Shown here one piece after another: positions 1-8,324 of a stretch of DNA of 64,000 nt. The stretch's first letter is position 1. Every line of letters begins with the position of its first letter. Under the pieces are notes generated by a model. That model did no database searches. It saw only the letters and a list, made by a program, of their open reading frames with translations, and was not told where the DNA came from. Both the position numbers and the translations under genes were made by a program. The stretch is from the NCBI RefSeq assembly GCF_023101145.1, contig NZ_CP073714.1, forward strand, positions 4,278,001 to 4,342,000. Direction: 5' to 3'. The stretch is from Paenibacillus pabuli. GTDB lineage: Bacteria > Bacillota > Bacilli > Paenibacillales > Paenibacillaceae.

Positions 1-125
1 AAAATTGAATTTGTACCTCTCAGCTTCCCTCCTGTTTTTGTGTATATTTGTCGCAAAAAGAAAGATGAAGGACACAGTGAAACGAGAGAATCAGTATAAG
101 TTCTTGTTCTGTCTTCATAAGAAGC

Positions 126-165
126 GTTGAAAAAAAACCATCTATAAAAAGATGGTTTTTCAACG
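126..165 (-). terminator. Rho-independent terminator of the EIIC-GH3 operon
   Basis: On the minus strand GTTGAAAAACCATC pairs with GATGGTTTTT...CAAC around a short A/T loop, with a T run inside the descending arm. It lies 9 bp past the stop codon of the GH3 gene, so it closes the EIIC-GH3 transcript. Confidence 0.8.
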
Positions 166-173
166 AATTAACA

Positions 174-2441
174 TTACCGCGCCTTCTCAACACGAGCAAT
201 AAGTTCTTGAATCACATCGTCAGGCGACCGATCAATCATCCAATTTTGCCCAAACATCTGGAACAATTTCACTACAGGGAAGTCCTCCCAGAATCCGACG
301 AATTCTTCGTTTAGATAAACCTTGTCCGTGACATGCTCGTTCATTTCATGCAGGGACTCTTCTAACACTTTTTTTGCCACGGAATCGCTCAACCATTCGC
401 TTAGCAGGCTGAACTTGTGAAACGTGACTTCTTCCTTTCCAAAGTTGCAATGCAAACGTTCCGTGATCCGGATGTCTCTGGATGAGCTGCCCAGTGCGAT
501 TTGGAAAAAGCCACTCTCTGCAACCCAACGGTTATACTTGGTGTTGTAGTATGAGAAGTCTCTCTCTTCAAGCTCGAAGACGATTCTGCGCTTTTCGCCC
601 GGCTCAAGCTCGATTTTGGCAAAAGCTTTTAGTTCCTTCTCCGGACGGGTCCAGCTGCATTCCTCATCGTGCACATACAACTGAACAACTTCCTTTCCTT
701 TTCGCTTGCCCGTGTTTTTCAGTTGAAAGGACACCGTAACCCCTTTATTCACTTGAGCTACTTCGAGGTCCGTATATGAAAACGAAGTGTAGGACAAACC
801 ATGACCAAACGGGAATTGCGGTGCAAGTTCTTTACGATCGTAATATCGGTAGCCTACAAATAGACCTTCGCGATAATACAGTTTGCCGTTTTCTCCCCGA
901 ATCCGCATATGGGACGGGTTATCCGACAACTTCACAGGGAAGGTCTCGGATAATTTGCCTGACGGGTTCTCCTGTCCAAACAATACTTCTGCGATGGCTC
1001 TCCCCATGCCTTGGCCCGACAACCAAGAATGAACAACACCAGGCACAAGCTGCACCCATGGGCGCATGACAAGAGCAGAGCCACTGCTTGTCACCACGAT
1101 GCACTTAGGCTGAACCGCTGCAACCGCCTGAATCAACTTCACTTGATGCTCCGGCAGATCGATGCTCTTCAGATCGCGCATCTCCGATTCGGCATATTCC
1201 GGTTGGCCAACGAACAGGACTGCCACGTCGGAATTCATGGCCAAAGATACACTTTCTTTAATCAAGTCTTCCTGAATAGAGTCATCCTCCGGGTAACCTT
1301 CAGCGTAACCCAATGTTACCGAGGCTCCGGCCAGCTCCTTAATTTCATCCCAAGGAATGTCAACTCTAGTAGGGGTTACCTTTGCACTGCCCGCCCCCTG
1401 AATTCGCGGTTTCTTGGCAAACCGTCCAATCACGGCAATTGACGAGATCGAATCCGACTGCAGCGGAAGAATCGCGTTTTCGTTTTTCAGAAGGACAATA
1501 CTTTCGACTGCCGCTTTACGTGCAAGGGCATGATAGTTTTGATCTCCGTAAGAGTCTGTGGCTTGGTTGCTCGTCACCCGCTCGACCAGCTTCAAAATGC
1601 GGGCAACACTCCGATTCAGCTGTTCCTCGGAAAGATTCCCGTTCTGAATGGCTTCAACGATCGCTTTCGTATTGTAATGAGCAGGACCCGGCATTTCAAG
1701 ATCAAGTCCAGCCTTCAGGCCGCGAATCCGGTCATTAACGGCAGTCCAGTCGGACAGAACAACACCTTCGTAACCCCATTCTTCTCTCAAAATGTCATTC
1801 AGCAGATGTTCATTCTCGCTTGTATACGTTCCATTTAACAAGTTATAGGAACACATCACCGTCCATGGATCAGATTTTTTGATGATACGTTCAAAAGCAC
1901 TTAGGTAAATTTCGCGCAGTGTCCGCTCATCTATCTCCGAACTGGTTACCATTTTCTCAAATTCCTGATTGTTACCAGCAAAGTGTTTGAGTGAAGCTCC
2001 GACCCCCTCGCTTTGGATACCGTTAATGAATGATGCACCGAGTTCACCCGTCAAACATGGATCTTCCGAGTAGTACTCAAAATTTCTTCCGCCAAGCGGT
2101 GTTCTTTTCATGTTAATTCCCGGTCCGAGCAGTAACTCGACATCCATGGCCTTCGATTCACGACCTAGCGCGACTCCAACATCATACATTAATTCTGTAT
2201 TCCAGGAGGAGCCTATCGCAGAACCCGTAGGGTAACAGGTCGCGGGAACGTTCTCTGTTGTGATGCCCATTTCTTCGTCACTGTTCGTTTTACGGATCCC
2301 GTTAGTTCCGTCATACATATGAACGGGCGGGATATTTAACCGCTCAATTCCTTTGGTCATCCACATATTTAATCCTGCGCAGATGGAGGCTTTTTCGTTA
2401 AGAGTCATTTCCGTCAGCAATTCATTAATCGATTTGTTCAT
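174..2441 (-). CDS. Glycoside hydrolase family 3, cytosolic beta-glucosidase
   Basis: A 755-residue family 3 glycoside hydrolase without a signal peptide. It probably removes terminal glucose (or another beta-linked sugar) from imported oligosaccharides. The N-terminal barrel carries KHFAGNNQE (152-160) and the nucleophile motif LSDW with Asp231. An alpha/beta sandwich follows, then a fibronectin-III-like domain (about 560-650), and an extra helical tail of about 80 residues that resembles tails on other enzymes in this window. The start has AAGGATG upstream. The gene lies 19 bp after a PTS EIIC gene on the same strand, and a terminator follows it. The pairing is odd because PTS sugars arrive phosphorylated, while GH3 enzymes normally cut unphosphorylated glycosides. 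The second GH3 of the window matches without gaps through residue 231, so they are paralogues. Exact substrate is not visible. Confidence 0.93.
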   Translation of the reverse strand: MNKSINELLTEMTLNEKASICAGLNMWMTKGIERLNIPPVHMYDGTNGIRKTNSDEEMGITTENVPATCYPTGSAIGSSWNTELMYDVGVALGRESKAMDVELLLGPGINMKRTPLGGRNFEYYSEDPCLTGELGASFINGIQSEGVGASLKHFAGNNQEFEKMVTSSEIDERTLREIYLSAFERIIKKSDPWTVMCSYNLLNGTYTSENEHLLNDILREEWGYEGVVLSDWTAVNDRIRGLKAGLDLEMPGPAHYNTKAIVEAIQNGNLSEEQLNRSVARILKLVERVTSNQATDSYGDQNYHALARKAAVESIVLLKNENAILPLQSDSISSIAVIGRFAKKPRIQGAGSAKVTPTRVDIPWDEIKELAGASVTLGYAEGYPEDDSIQEDLIKESVSLAMNSDVAVLFVGQPEYAESEMRDLKSIDLPEHQVKLIQAVAAVQPKCIVVTSSGSALVMRPWVQLVPGVVHSWLSGQGMGRAIAEVLFGQENPSGKLSETFPVKLSDNPSHMRIRGENGKLYYREGLFVGYRYYDRKELAPQFPFGHGLSYTSFSYTDLEVAQVNKGVTVSFQLKNTGKRKGKEVVQLYVHDEECSWTRPEKELKAFAKIELEPGEKRRIVFELEERDFSYYNTKYNRWVAESGFFQIALGSSSRDIRITERLHCNFGKEEVTFHKFSLLSEWLSDSVAKKVLEESLHEMNEHVTDKVYLNEEFVGFWEDFPVVKLFQMFGQNWMIDRSPDDVIQELIARVEKAR

Positions 2442-2460
2442 GTCAATTCATCCTTTTTAA

Positions 2461-3693
2461 TCAGTTTTGTTCCTGTTCCTTTTTCAGTTCTTGAGCATCA
2501 TATAGTTTGAAAAACGGGAACCATACAACGAATACAATTACGAGGATTATCGCCAGCAAAATGAGTCCGTTGACGCCGGACATAATGTAGGTGGACAGTC
2601 CGATTGGCGTATACCACAATTGAAAGATTTGGCTCGGAATTCTTGCAAAACCCATATCTAACGCCAAATACACAATAATCGGCGTGATCAGTCCGTTGAT
2701 CCACATCGGTACCATGAGAAGCGGATTGAAAGCAATCGGTGCTCCGTACACAACTGGCTCGTTAATATTGAACAAGGAAGGGATAATGGTCGCCTTGCCG
2801 ACAGACTTTAATTTTTTCGATCTTGCCAACAGGAACCAGACGACGAGTGGCAAGGTTGCACCCATTCCTCCAATACCAAGCCAGCCGGAGAAGAAAGTTT
2901 CGAAGGTATTAATATTGACTGGATCTTGTCCTGCCGCGACGAGAGCGGCATTCTCTTCGATTGCGGGTATCCATATGGCGTACCAGATCGGTGTCATGAC
3001 CCATGGACTTACGCCGAAGGAATACAGGACAACACCGATGAAGTTAAATAATACAAACCCAGTCAGGCTTTGACCCATGGCATTGATGGGTTCAAACACG
3101 CTTACGATCAGTGCAAAGATATCGAAGTGAAGCTGGTATACGAGCAACCATCCAGAAGTTAACACCAAAGCAATAGGGACGAGAAAGTCGAACCAATCCA
3201 TGATGAATTCGGGAAGAGATGATCCTTTTTTGAAAAATGAGAATTTATTGCATACATTCATGACAACTGCAACAAATACCCCCACCAAGAGCGCCGTAAT
3301 CATACCGGAAGGACCAAATCGTTCAAGGATGAACTGAATGGTTCCATCTTCATTCACGCTCGGATTTAGAAGCATAACGAACAGGGAGACCCCTGACATT
3401 CCCGCAAGCAGCTTAATTTTGTGGCGATCCTTTTTTTCCATAACTACATATGGCGTCAAAAAAGCAATAAACAGACCCAATAAACCAAAACTGAATGTCG
3501 TTATGGGTGTCAGATCCGGCATTCCCGGAATGAAATCCTGCAAAATCGAAATTAATGTAATGATCGAACCGATAAAAATCATCGGGATAGCGACCATGAT
3601 CGCTTCTTGAATCGACGAAACCCAAATATTGTTCGTAAACGCCTCCAATCTGGGCGCAAACGATTCTGTCATCCATTTCATAAAACGCTTCAT
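2461..3693 (-). CDS. PTS EIIC subunit, cellobiose/lichenan (CelB/LicC) family
   Basis: A 410-residue polytopic membrane protein, the sugar-translocating EIIC of the lactose/cellobiose PTS family. It has about ten hydrophobic segments and the family loop FNINEPVVYGAPI around residue 310, which forms part of the sugar site. It starts MKRFMKWMTESFAPRLEAF, as expected for this family, and has a GGGGGAG ribosome binding site. No EIIA or EIIB gene lies nearby, so it must borrow them from elsewhere or work in an unusual way. The next gene is a GH3 hydrolase, not a phospho-glucosidase. A cre-like site lies 53 bp upstream of the start. Likely substrates are cellobiose or other beta-glucan disaccharides, inferred from family and neighbours. 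Confidence 0.9.
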   Translation of the reverse strand: MKRFMKWMTESFAPRLEAFTNNIWVSSIQEAIMVAIPMIFIGSIITLISILQDFIPGMPDLTPITTFSFGLLGLFIAFLTPYVVMEKKDRHKIKLLAGMSGVSLFVMLLNPSVNEDGTIQFILERFGPSGMITALLVGVFVAVVMNVCNKFSFFKKGSSLPEFIMDWFDFLVPIALVLTSGWLLVYQLHFDIFALIVSVFEPINAMGQSLTGFVLFNFIGVVLYSFGVSPWVMTPIWYAIWIPAIEENAALVAAGQDPVNINTFETFFSGWLGIGGMGATLPLVVWFLLARSKKLKSVGKATIIPSLFNINEPVVYGAPIAFNPLLMVPMWINGLITPIIVYLALDMGFARIPSQIFQLWYTPIGLSTYIMSGVNGLILLAIILVIVFVVWFPFFKLYDAQELKKEQEQN

Positions 3694-3745
3694 CCAAACT
3701 CCCCCTAATTTCCTCTTAGCTGCTATAACTAAAGTATAAAGTTAT

Positions 3746-3761
3746 ATGTTAACGCTTTCTT
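3746..3761 (-). promoter_or_regulatory. cre-like catabolite repression site upstream of EIIC
   Basis: ATGTTAACGCTTTCTT matches the CcpA consensus WTGNAANCGNWNNCWW except for T at position 5. The same deviation occurs in the sites before the GPH symporter, GH78 and the 1,691-residue protein. CcpA is the likely binder; a LacI-family relative is the alternative. Confidence 0.6.
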
Positions 3762-3847
3762 GTTGTAACTTGCCGCATCTTGGTTCGTTTTTTGTCCTCT
3801 TCATGCCTTTAGTTCTATCTTGTCTGAATCTGTTGGAATTAAACAAC

Positions 3848-3882
3848 AAAAAACACCCCTTCCTTACGGAAAGGATGCCTTC
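3848..3882 (-). terminator. Terminator after the AraC-GH39 gene
   Basis: On the minus strand GCATCCTTTCC and GGAAGGGGTG form an imperfect stem around GTAA, followed by TTTTTTGTTGTTT. It lies about 20 bp after the stop codon of the AraC-GH39 gene. Confidence 0.75.
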
Positions 3883-3903
3883 AGTTGAAGATTACACAAT
3901 CAT

Positions 3904-6429
3904 TTAGTACTGCCGATCGAGGGTAAGCAGCGTTATACCATGTGGCGGGAGCAAAATTTCTCTGCGCCAATGTTCACCTTGCACGATTTCTGAGCGGATT
4001 ACCGGACCACTTCTGCCGTCTAGATAGGAGATCTCTTCTGCCGTTAAAGAATCTGGTGAGCCCATACGGGTCCACTCGTCAAATACCGATCCGTGCTCCC
4101 GATCCAGCTGATAACTGGTGCATTTATACGTTCCTGACAGCATATGTAGCGAAAGTTCGAATGCCTTGATTCCTTTTTTCTCAAACACGTCATAACGCGA
4201 TGAATCAGATAATTCCGACCAATCGCCACTCGCAAACAGCTGATCTACATGTACGTAGTGATAGAACAGGAACTGCATGCTTCCGTCACTTTTTCGAGTT
4301 CCGACATAACCGTTTCCCTTTACAAGCAGCTCGTCCCCCAGCTTTTGCATTAGCTCAAACGCATAATACACCGGCTTTTTCAGCCCGTCACGATTCATCA
4401 GACCAAAACCTCCATAGAACGGAGAAGCAGGAACGATGCTTTCTTCGAATACGTCAGTAAAGGACCAGAAAGCCATCGCCTTTACGTCGCCGAGCGTATT
4501 CATGGTTTGGTAGATAACAAAAGGAGCCATAAACATCGTATCGTGCAGTAAGTTTCGGTCATACAGTGAAAAATTCCACTCCGTCACATGAAGCTCAACA
4601 TGGCCATACGATGACGCAATCATTTTTTCCCGTAAACGTTCAATGCTTTCCTTATAAAAAGTAGGCGGCATAATCTTCGTCAGACGATCTTCATCACTTT
4701 TAAGTTTCGGATACTCCGAATAAATATGGAACGAAAAGAAGTCAAGGGGCACCTCACGCTTTTGGCAATATGTCAAAAACTCTTCAGTCCAAGTATCGTT
4801 CCAGAGAGAGCCGTATCCCATGGCCGGGCCTCCCGTTTTCAGTTCGATCAACACGGATTTGATGGCACCAACGGTGGATTCATAAAAAGCAAAGTATTCT
4901 TCCTTGCTCCCTGCCCAACAGACTCCTGCCAGGTCAGGCTCGTTCCACACCTCGAAATACCATTTCTTCACTTCTTGCGCTCCATATCGATTCAAACAAT
5001 GGCGAATGAATTCACTGACAAGTGCTTCCCAGCGGGAGGGATCGGAGGGTGGACTGATATTCCCTTTCCACTGAAATATCGTTTCATTGGACCTCGCGAG
5101 TAGGCTCGGCATGAAACTTAACTCCACAAATGGCCGGATCCCCTGATCCAATAGGAAATCATAGAGCTTGTCCACGTAAGACCAATTGTAGACTGGTGTT
5201 CCATCCTCATTCTCGCTGTACACCATCATCTCATCATTGAATATGCCATGAAACCGGATGTAACGAAACGGAATTCGTGCCCTCAATTCGACCAGCTGCC
5301 TCCGCCAATCTTCGCGCAAACCTTCTGCAGCTCTGCCCGCAGTCATGGTAATATTCCAGTGTTTCTCATAAACAACTGTACTGTGGTCTTTCCGTATCTC
5401 AATCAGGTGCTGCTCTTCCATCAGGGATTTCGTTGGTGGAAGCAGCACCTGCTGCGTTCCCGTTTTTTCGTCCAAATACCGATACAACGATCCCATCGCG
5501 TTTAACGTGTCCATCTCATAATAATCTCCGCTTGAAGATTCCTCGTACGTTTTGGGCTTTCGGTTCTGGTTTGGATTGGGTGATTCTGGCGCGAGCGAAG
5601 CTTCGCGGTAGGAGCCGGGCGTGCAGCCGTACTTTTCTTTGAAGTATTTGTTGAACAGCTTAACATTGGCGAAACCGCAATCCAGCGCGATTTCCGAAAT
5701 TTTCTTCTCGCTCCCTGCCAGTTGAGCCTGGGCTTTCTCCAGGCGAATGAGCGTCAAGTATTTTTGGAAGGGGATTCCGATTTTATCAGTAAAAAAATGG
5801 GAGAAATAATGCAAGCTCAAATGCTCGGAAGCAGCCATGTCTTGCAACGTAATCTTCTCACTGTAGTGGCCGTCAATGTACGCAAGAACCCTGTTTAGTC
5901 TTTTATAATCGTACTCCTTGCTGCTCTCCTCTGCATCCAGATTCGTCCCATCGGAAAAATATCGTAAAAGGCATCCACATAACGTCTGCAGTCTGCCTAT
6001 CGTGTAGCTTCGATAACCCTTCGTTTTTTTGTTGATCTCCCATACCATTTGGGCGAGGTTTTGTTTGATGCTAGTTAAACGTAATTGATCTCCTTCATTA
6101 TTCAGAGCAGAATTGCAAGAGATAAACGCATTAGTGTTCAGCAATTCCGGACCGAACTGCAATGTCAGAAGTACATTGTCTTGATTGGTCCGTTCAATCT
6201 TATGGACAGACATGCTATTGACCACAATAACATCATCTTCATGAAGCGTGTACTGCTTTTGATCCAAATACATGAGGATTGAACCTTGAAGGACATACAC
6301 AATTTCAACTTCCTTATGCCAATGAAAATCAACATGTTTCACGCTGTTTACAAAGAGCTTCATGGGTAGGTCGTCCTGATGCTGTATAAACTCGTATAGA
6401 TAACGAATCGACTTCTCCTCCCCTTGCAT
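3904..6429 (-). CDS. AraC-family regulator fused to a GH39 hydrolase domain
   Basis: One cytosolic polypeptide joins a transcription regulator to a glycoside hydrolase. The order is an N-terminal cupin-like sensor (HWHKEVEIVYVLQGS), a pair of AraC helix-turn-helix motifs ending in GCTPGSYREA, a short linker, then a GH39 (beta-xylosidase family) domain of about 500 residues. Both GH39 catalytic glutamates are present: acid/base in EVWNEPD and nucleophile in VTEWN. The domain may therefore still bind or cut a sugar. The start is uncertain. The ATG used here (6429) has no ribosome binding site and lies 7 nt past a TATAAT, so it would be leaderless. A strong GGGGAGGAG lies 6 nt before an in-frame ATT at 6408, where homologues, as I recall them, begin. 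Further in-frame starts (ATG 6489, TTG 6519) lack support. A terminator follows. EIIC-GH3 next door is a plausible target. Confidence 0.9.
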   Translation of the reverse strand: MQGEEKSIRYLYEFIQHQDDLPMKLFVNSVKHVDFHWHKEVEIVYVLQGSILMYLDQKQYTLHEDDVIVVNSMSVHKIERTNQDNVLLTLQFGPELLNTNAFISCNSALNNEGDQLRLTSIKQNLAQMVWEINKKTKGYRSYTIGRLQTLCGCLLRYFSDGTNLDAEESSKEYDYKRLNRVLAYIDGHYSEKITLQDMAASEHLSLHYFSHFFTDKIGIPFQKYLTLIRLEKAQAQLAGSEKKISEIALDCGFANVKLFNKYFKEKYGCTPGSYREASLAPESPNPNQNRKPKTYEESSSGDYYEMDTLNAMGSLYRYLDEKTGTQQVLLPPTKSLMEEQHLIEIRKDHSTVVYEKHWNITMTAGRAAEGLREDWRRQLVELRARIPFRYIRFHGIFNDEMMVYSENEDGTPVYNWSYVDKLYDFLLDQGIRPFVELSFMPSLLARSNETIFQWKGNISPPSDPSRWEALVSEFIRHCLNRYGAQEVKKWYFEVWNEPDLAGVCWAGSKEEYFAFYESTVGAIKSVLIELKTGGPAMGYGSLWNDTWTEEFLTYCQKREVPLDFFSFHIYSEYPKLKSDEDRLTKIMPPTFYKESIERLREKMIASSYGHVELHVTEWNFSLYDRNLLHDTMFMAPFVIYQTMNTLGDVKAMAFWSFTDVFEESIVPASPFYGGFGLMNRDGLKKPVYYAFELMQKLGDELLVKGNGYVGTRKSDGSMQFLFYHYVHVDQLFASGDWSELSDSSRYDVFEKKGIKAFELSLHMLSGTYKCTSYQLDREHGSVFDEWTRMGSPDSLTAEEISYLDGRSGPVIRSEIVQGEHWRREILLPPHGITLLTLDRQY

Positions 6430-6435
6430 TAAATG

Positions 6436-6441
6436 ATTATA
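6436..6441 (-). promoter_or_regulatory. Candidate -10 box of the AraC-GH39 gene
   Basis: TATAAT on the minus strand, with TTGTTT 18 bp upstream. The predicted transcript would begin at or next to the ATG at 6429. That argues either for leaderless translation or for use of the AUU codon at 6408, which has a ribosome binding site. Confidence 0.4.
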
Positions 6442-6519
6442 GACATAGCGTTTACAATAAAACAAAAGACTACACCTAACCGTATGCATCTGTGCTGTAA
6501 ATTTAGTATAAATGCTCAA

Positions 6520-6825
6520 TAAATAGCTATACCTTTTCTAATTTTGAAAATATCACACAACCGATGTAAAAATATTAAGATGAATGTTTGGAGTGGGGGC
6601 AGGAAGAAATAGTAGGTTACGTTTGGATATAAGATCATCGAAAAGGAACCAAAGATCACGGCAATCACGATATGCAGCAGCTCTAGGCCACATGGCAACA
6701 AGTCCTGCTAATAATGGAATCTATGCTTGCGTCTATACTTAATTCGACACTTGCACTTTGTACTTATTAGTTTAAGCGTCAATAGGACCATGTTCTTGTC
6801 ACTCGACATAAAAATATACCTTATT
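6520..6825. other. Intergenic stretch, no supported gene
   Basis: A 61-codon minus-strand frame (6516-6701) is rich in hydrophobic residues but has no ribosome binding site and no family I recognise. It overlaps the longest possible reading of the AraC-GH39 gene. I see no terminator or repeat here. Confidence 0.5.
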
Positions 6826-8172
6826 TTAATTTGTCTCTTCGTAAATTGCATCCATTAATATTTTCTTGGCTGTAGCGCCATTGTCGAAGTAATCAAACAT
6901 TGACATACTCCCCCAATCACTGAAATCAGGAGCCCAATACCGGATCCCTATCAGACCGTGTGTTTTTCCCCACTCAATCACATCATGATAGATAGCAGCT
7001 TGTCCCTCTTCATTATGTGGGTAGCCCTTGACGGTCTTGGACCATCCGGCATATGCGCCCTGCACTTCACCTGAAGGATAAGAAAACTCGGCGATATATA
7101 CAGGAATACCTACCTGTTTGTTAATGGCAGTAACGATTTTTTTGTACATAACCATTTTATCAATGTATACTCCTGGCGCGCTAGGATAAAAACTGATACC
7201 AGCAGTATCAACTGGGAATCCATTTTCCTTTAACGTCTTGAAATATGTGACTGCTGTATGAACGGTTGTGACTACGGTTGCGATGTGAGTTGAAAACTTG
7301 ACCTTACTTGAATCAAGTCCCAAATTCTCGTAAGCATTTTTAATTCCTTTAGCAACTGAAGCCATCTGTACTGCATTGTATTTCCATATATTTTTCTTGA
7401 GCCAGTTGGTACGCATGACAGAATAGACATGCCTCATAAAACCCGGAACTTTTTCAAGTTTTTCGTTTACTGCGGTTTTCAACCCGATGCTTACTCCTGC
7501 AAAACCATAGTTAGCTTCATTACCAATGTTCCAGTTCTCTACGGTAGCACCCGTTTTCAAAATTTCGGTAGCAACAAACTCGCCGTAAGCCTCCAGAACG
7601 ACGTTCATTTCACCCAATGTTAATTCTGCCCACTGCTTGCCTTTTTGCAAGGCGCAGATCTCGGGATATTCTTCGAAGTCAGGAGCTTGTTGCCGGTCCA
7701 TATCCATATAAGTGTAAGCAAGCATGAGTTCAGGGTTTAATGGTATTTTTAATTTCGCTGCCATTCGGGCCAACTCTAATCCCTGTTCTAAAGTGTGGTA
7801 ATTAGCATTTGAATCTTCCTCACCATTCACCATGTTATCTGCAGTAGGATATCTTTTTGTCGCAATTCGAGCGTACATCTCCGTGGCACCCGATGAAATG
7901 TATATTCTTTCTAAATCCTCTCTGTTATTCGCAGTTAAATTCCCGGCAGCGTAAGTGTAACCTTTCTGAAATGCATTTCCCGAAAATGGGCTCACCGAAA
8001 GCGCTACGCGAAAGTTTTCAGTACTTTTGGCAGGTACGTAATTTTCATCTTCAACATACACTGATAAATTTCTTACGATAACGCCTGCTACGATTAGAAC
8101 AATGATAAGTACAGAGATTATGATTTTTGTTCTTGTTCTCGTATGCTGCAATAACCATTTTAGTTTGTTCAT
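6826..8172 (-). CDS. Membrane-anchored GH53-like glycoside hydrolase
   Basis: A 448-residue protein with one N-terminal membrane segment (about 16-36) after a basic patch and no clear cleavage site, so the rest is probably held outside the membrane. The barrel resembles clan GH-A and, at its C-terminal half, family 53 (endo-beta-1,4-galactanases). WNIGNEANYG supplies a putative acid/base Glu, and VYIAEFSYPSG supplies the nucleophile Glu followed by the Tyr-Pro seen in GH53. GYPHNEEGQA, RYWAPD and a final FDYFDNGATA also fit GH53. The N-terminal half lacks the WNDP signature of classic GH53 enzymes, so this is a divergent member or sister family. It starts 13 nt after GGGAG. It stands alone, divergent from the TetR gene. 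Substrate is unknown; galactan-like polymers are an inference only. Confidence 0.7.
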   Translation of the reverse strand: MNKLKWLLQHTRTRTKIIISVLIIVLIVAGVIVRNLSVYVEDENYVPAKSTENFRVALSVSPFSGNAFQKGYTYAAGNLTANNREDLERIYISSGATEMYARIATKRYPTADNMVNGEEDSNANYHTLEQGLELARMAAKLKIPLNPELMLAYTYMDMDRQQAPDFEEYPEICALQKGKQWAELTLGEMNVVLEAYGEFVATEILKTGATVENWNIGNEANYGFAGVSIGLKTAVNEKLEKVPGFMRHVYSVMRTNWLKKNIWKYNAVQMASVAKGIKNAYENLGLDSSKVKFSTHIATVVTTVHTAVTYFKTLKENGFPVDTAGISFYPSAPGVYIDKMVMYKKIVTAINKQVGIPVYIAEFSYPSGEVQGAYAGWSKTVKGYPHNEEGQAAIYHDVIEWGKTHGLIGIRYWAPDFSDWGSMSMFDYFDNGATAKKILMDAIYEETN

Positions 8173-8260
8173 TTATAATGAAGTCTCCCTCTATAGCTAA
8201 TCTTGGCTAGTGATCTGATTAGGGTTATTTGAGTATAAAACCGTTGCATACCTTGCTTCG

Positions 8261-8289
8261 TTGACAAATAGAATTGCAATTGTTAGCAT
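8261..8289 (+). promoter_or_regulatory. SigmaA-type promoter of the TetR gene
   Basis: TTGACA (8261-8266), a 17-bp spacer and TAGCAT (8284-8289). Transcription should begin near 8296. This leaves only 26 nt before the AUU codon at 8322 and rules out start codons further upstream. Confidence 0.7.
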
Positions 8290-8308
8290 AACCTGAGTTA
8301 CAGAGACA

Positions 8309-8324
8309 GGAGGTTATCCCTATT
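8309..8324 (+). promoter_or_regulatory. Ribosome binding site deciding an AUU start codon
   Basis: A perfect AGGAGG core (GGAGG at 8309-8313) is followed by 8 nt and then ATT (8322-8324). The frame is open from 8292, and the only near-standard codon before the internal ATG at 8439 is a CTG at 8361 with no ribosome binding site. ATT is therefore the best-supported start. Confidence 0.65.

Noticed and set aside
1011-1442. 143-codon plus-strand frame inside the first GH3 gene
   Set aside because: It lies opposite a well-supported enzyme gene and its translation (rich in Arg, His, Cys) resembles no protein; a shadow of the real gene.
6516-6701. 61-codon hydrophobic minus-strand frame
   Set aside because: No ribosome binding site, no recognisable family, and it overlaps the upstream part of the AraC-GH39 reading frame.
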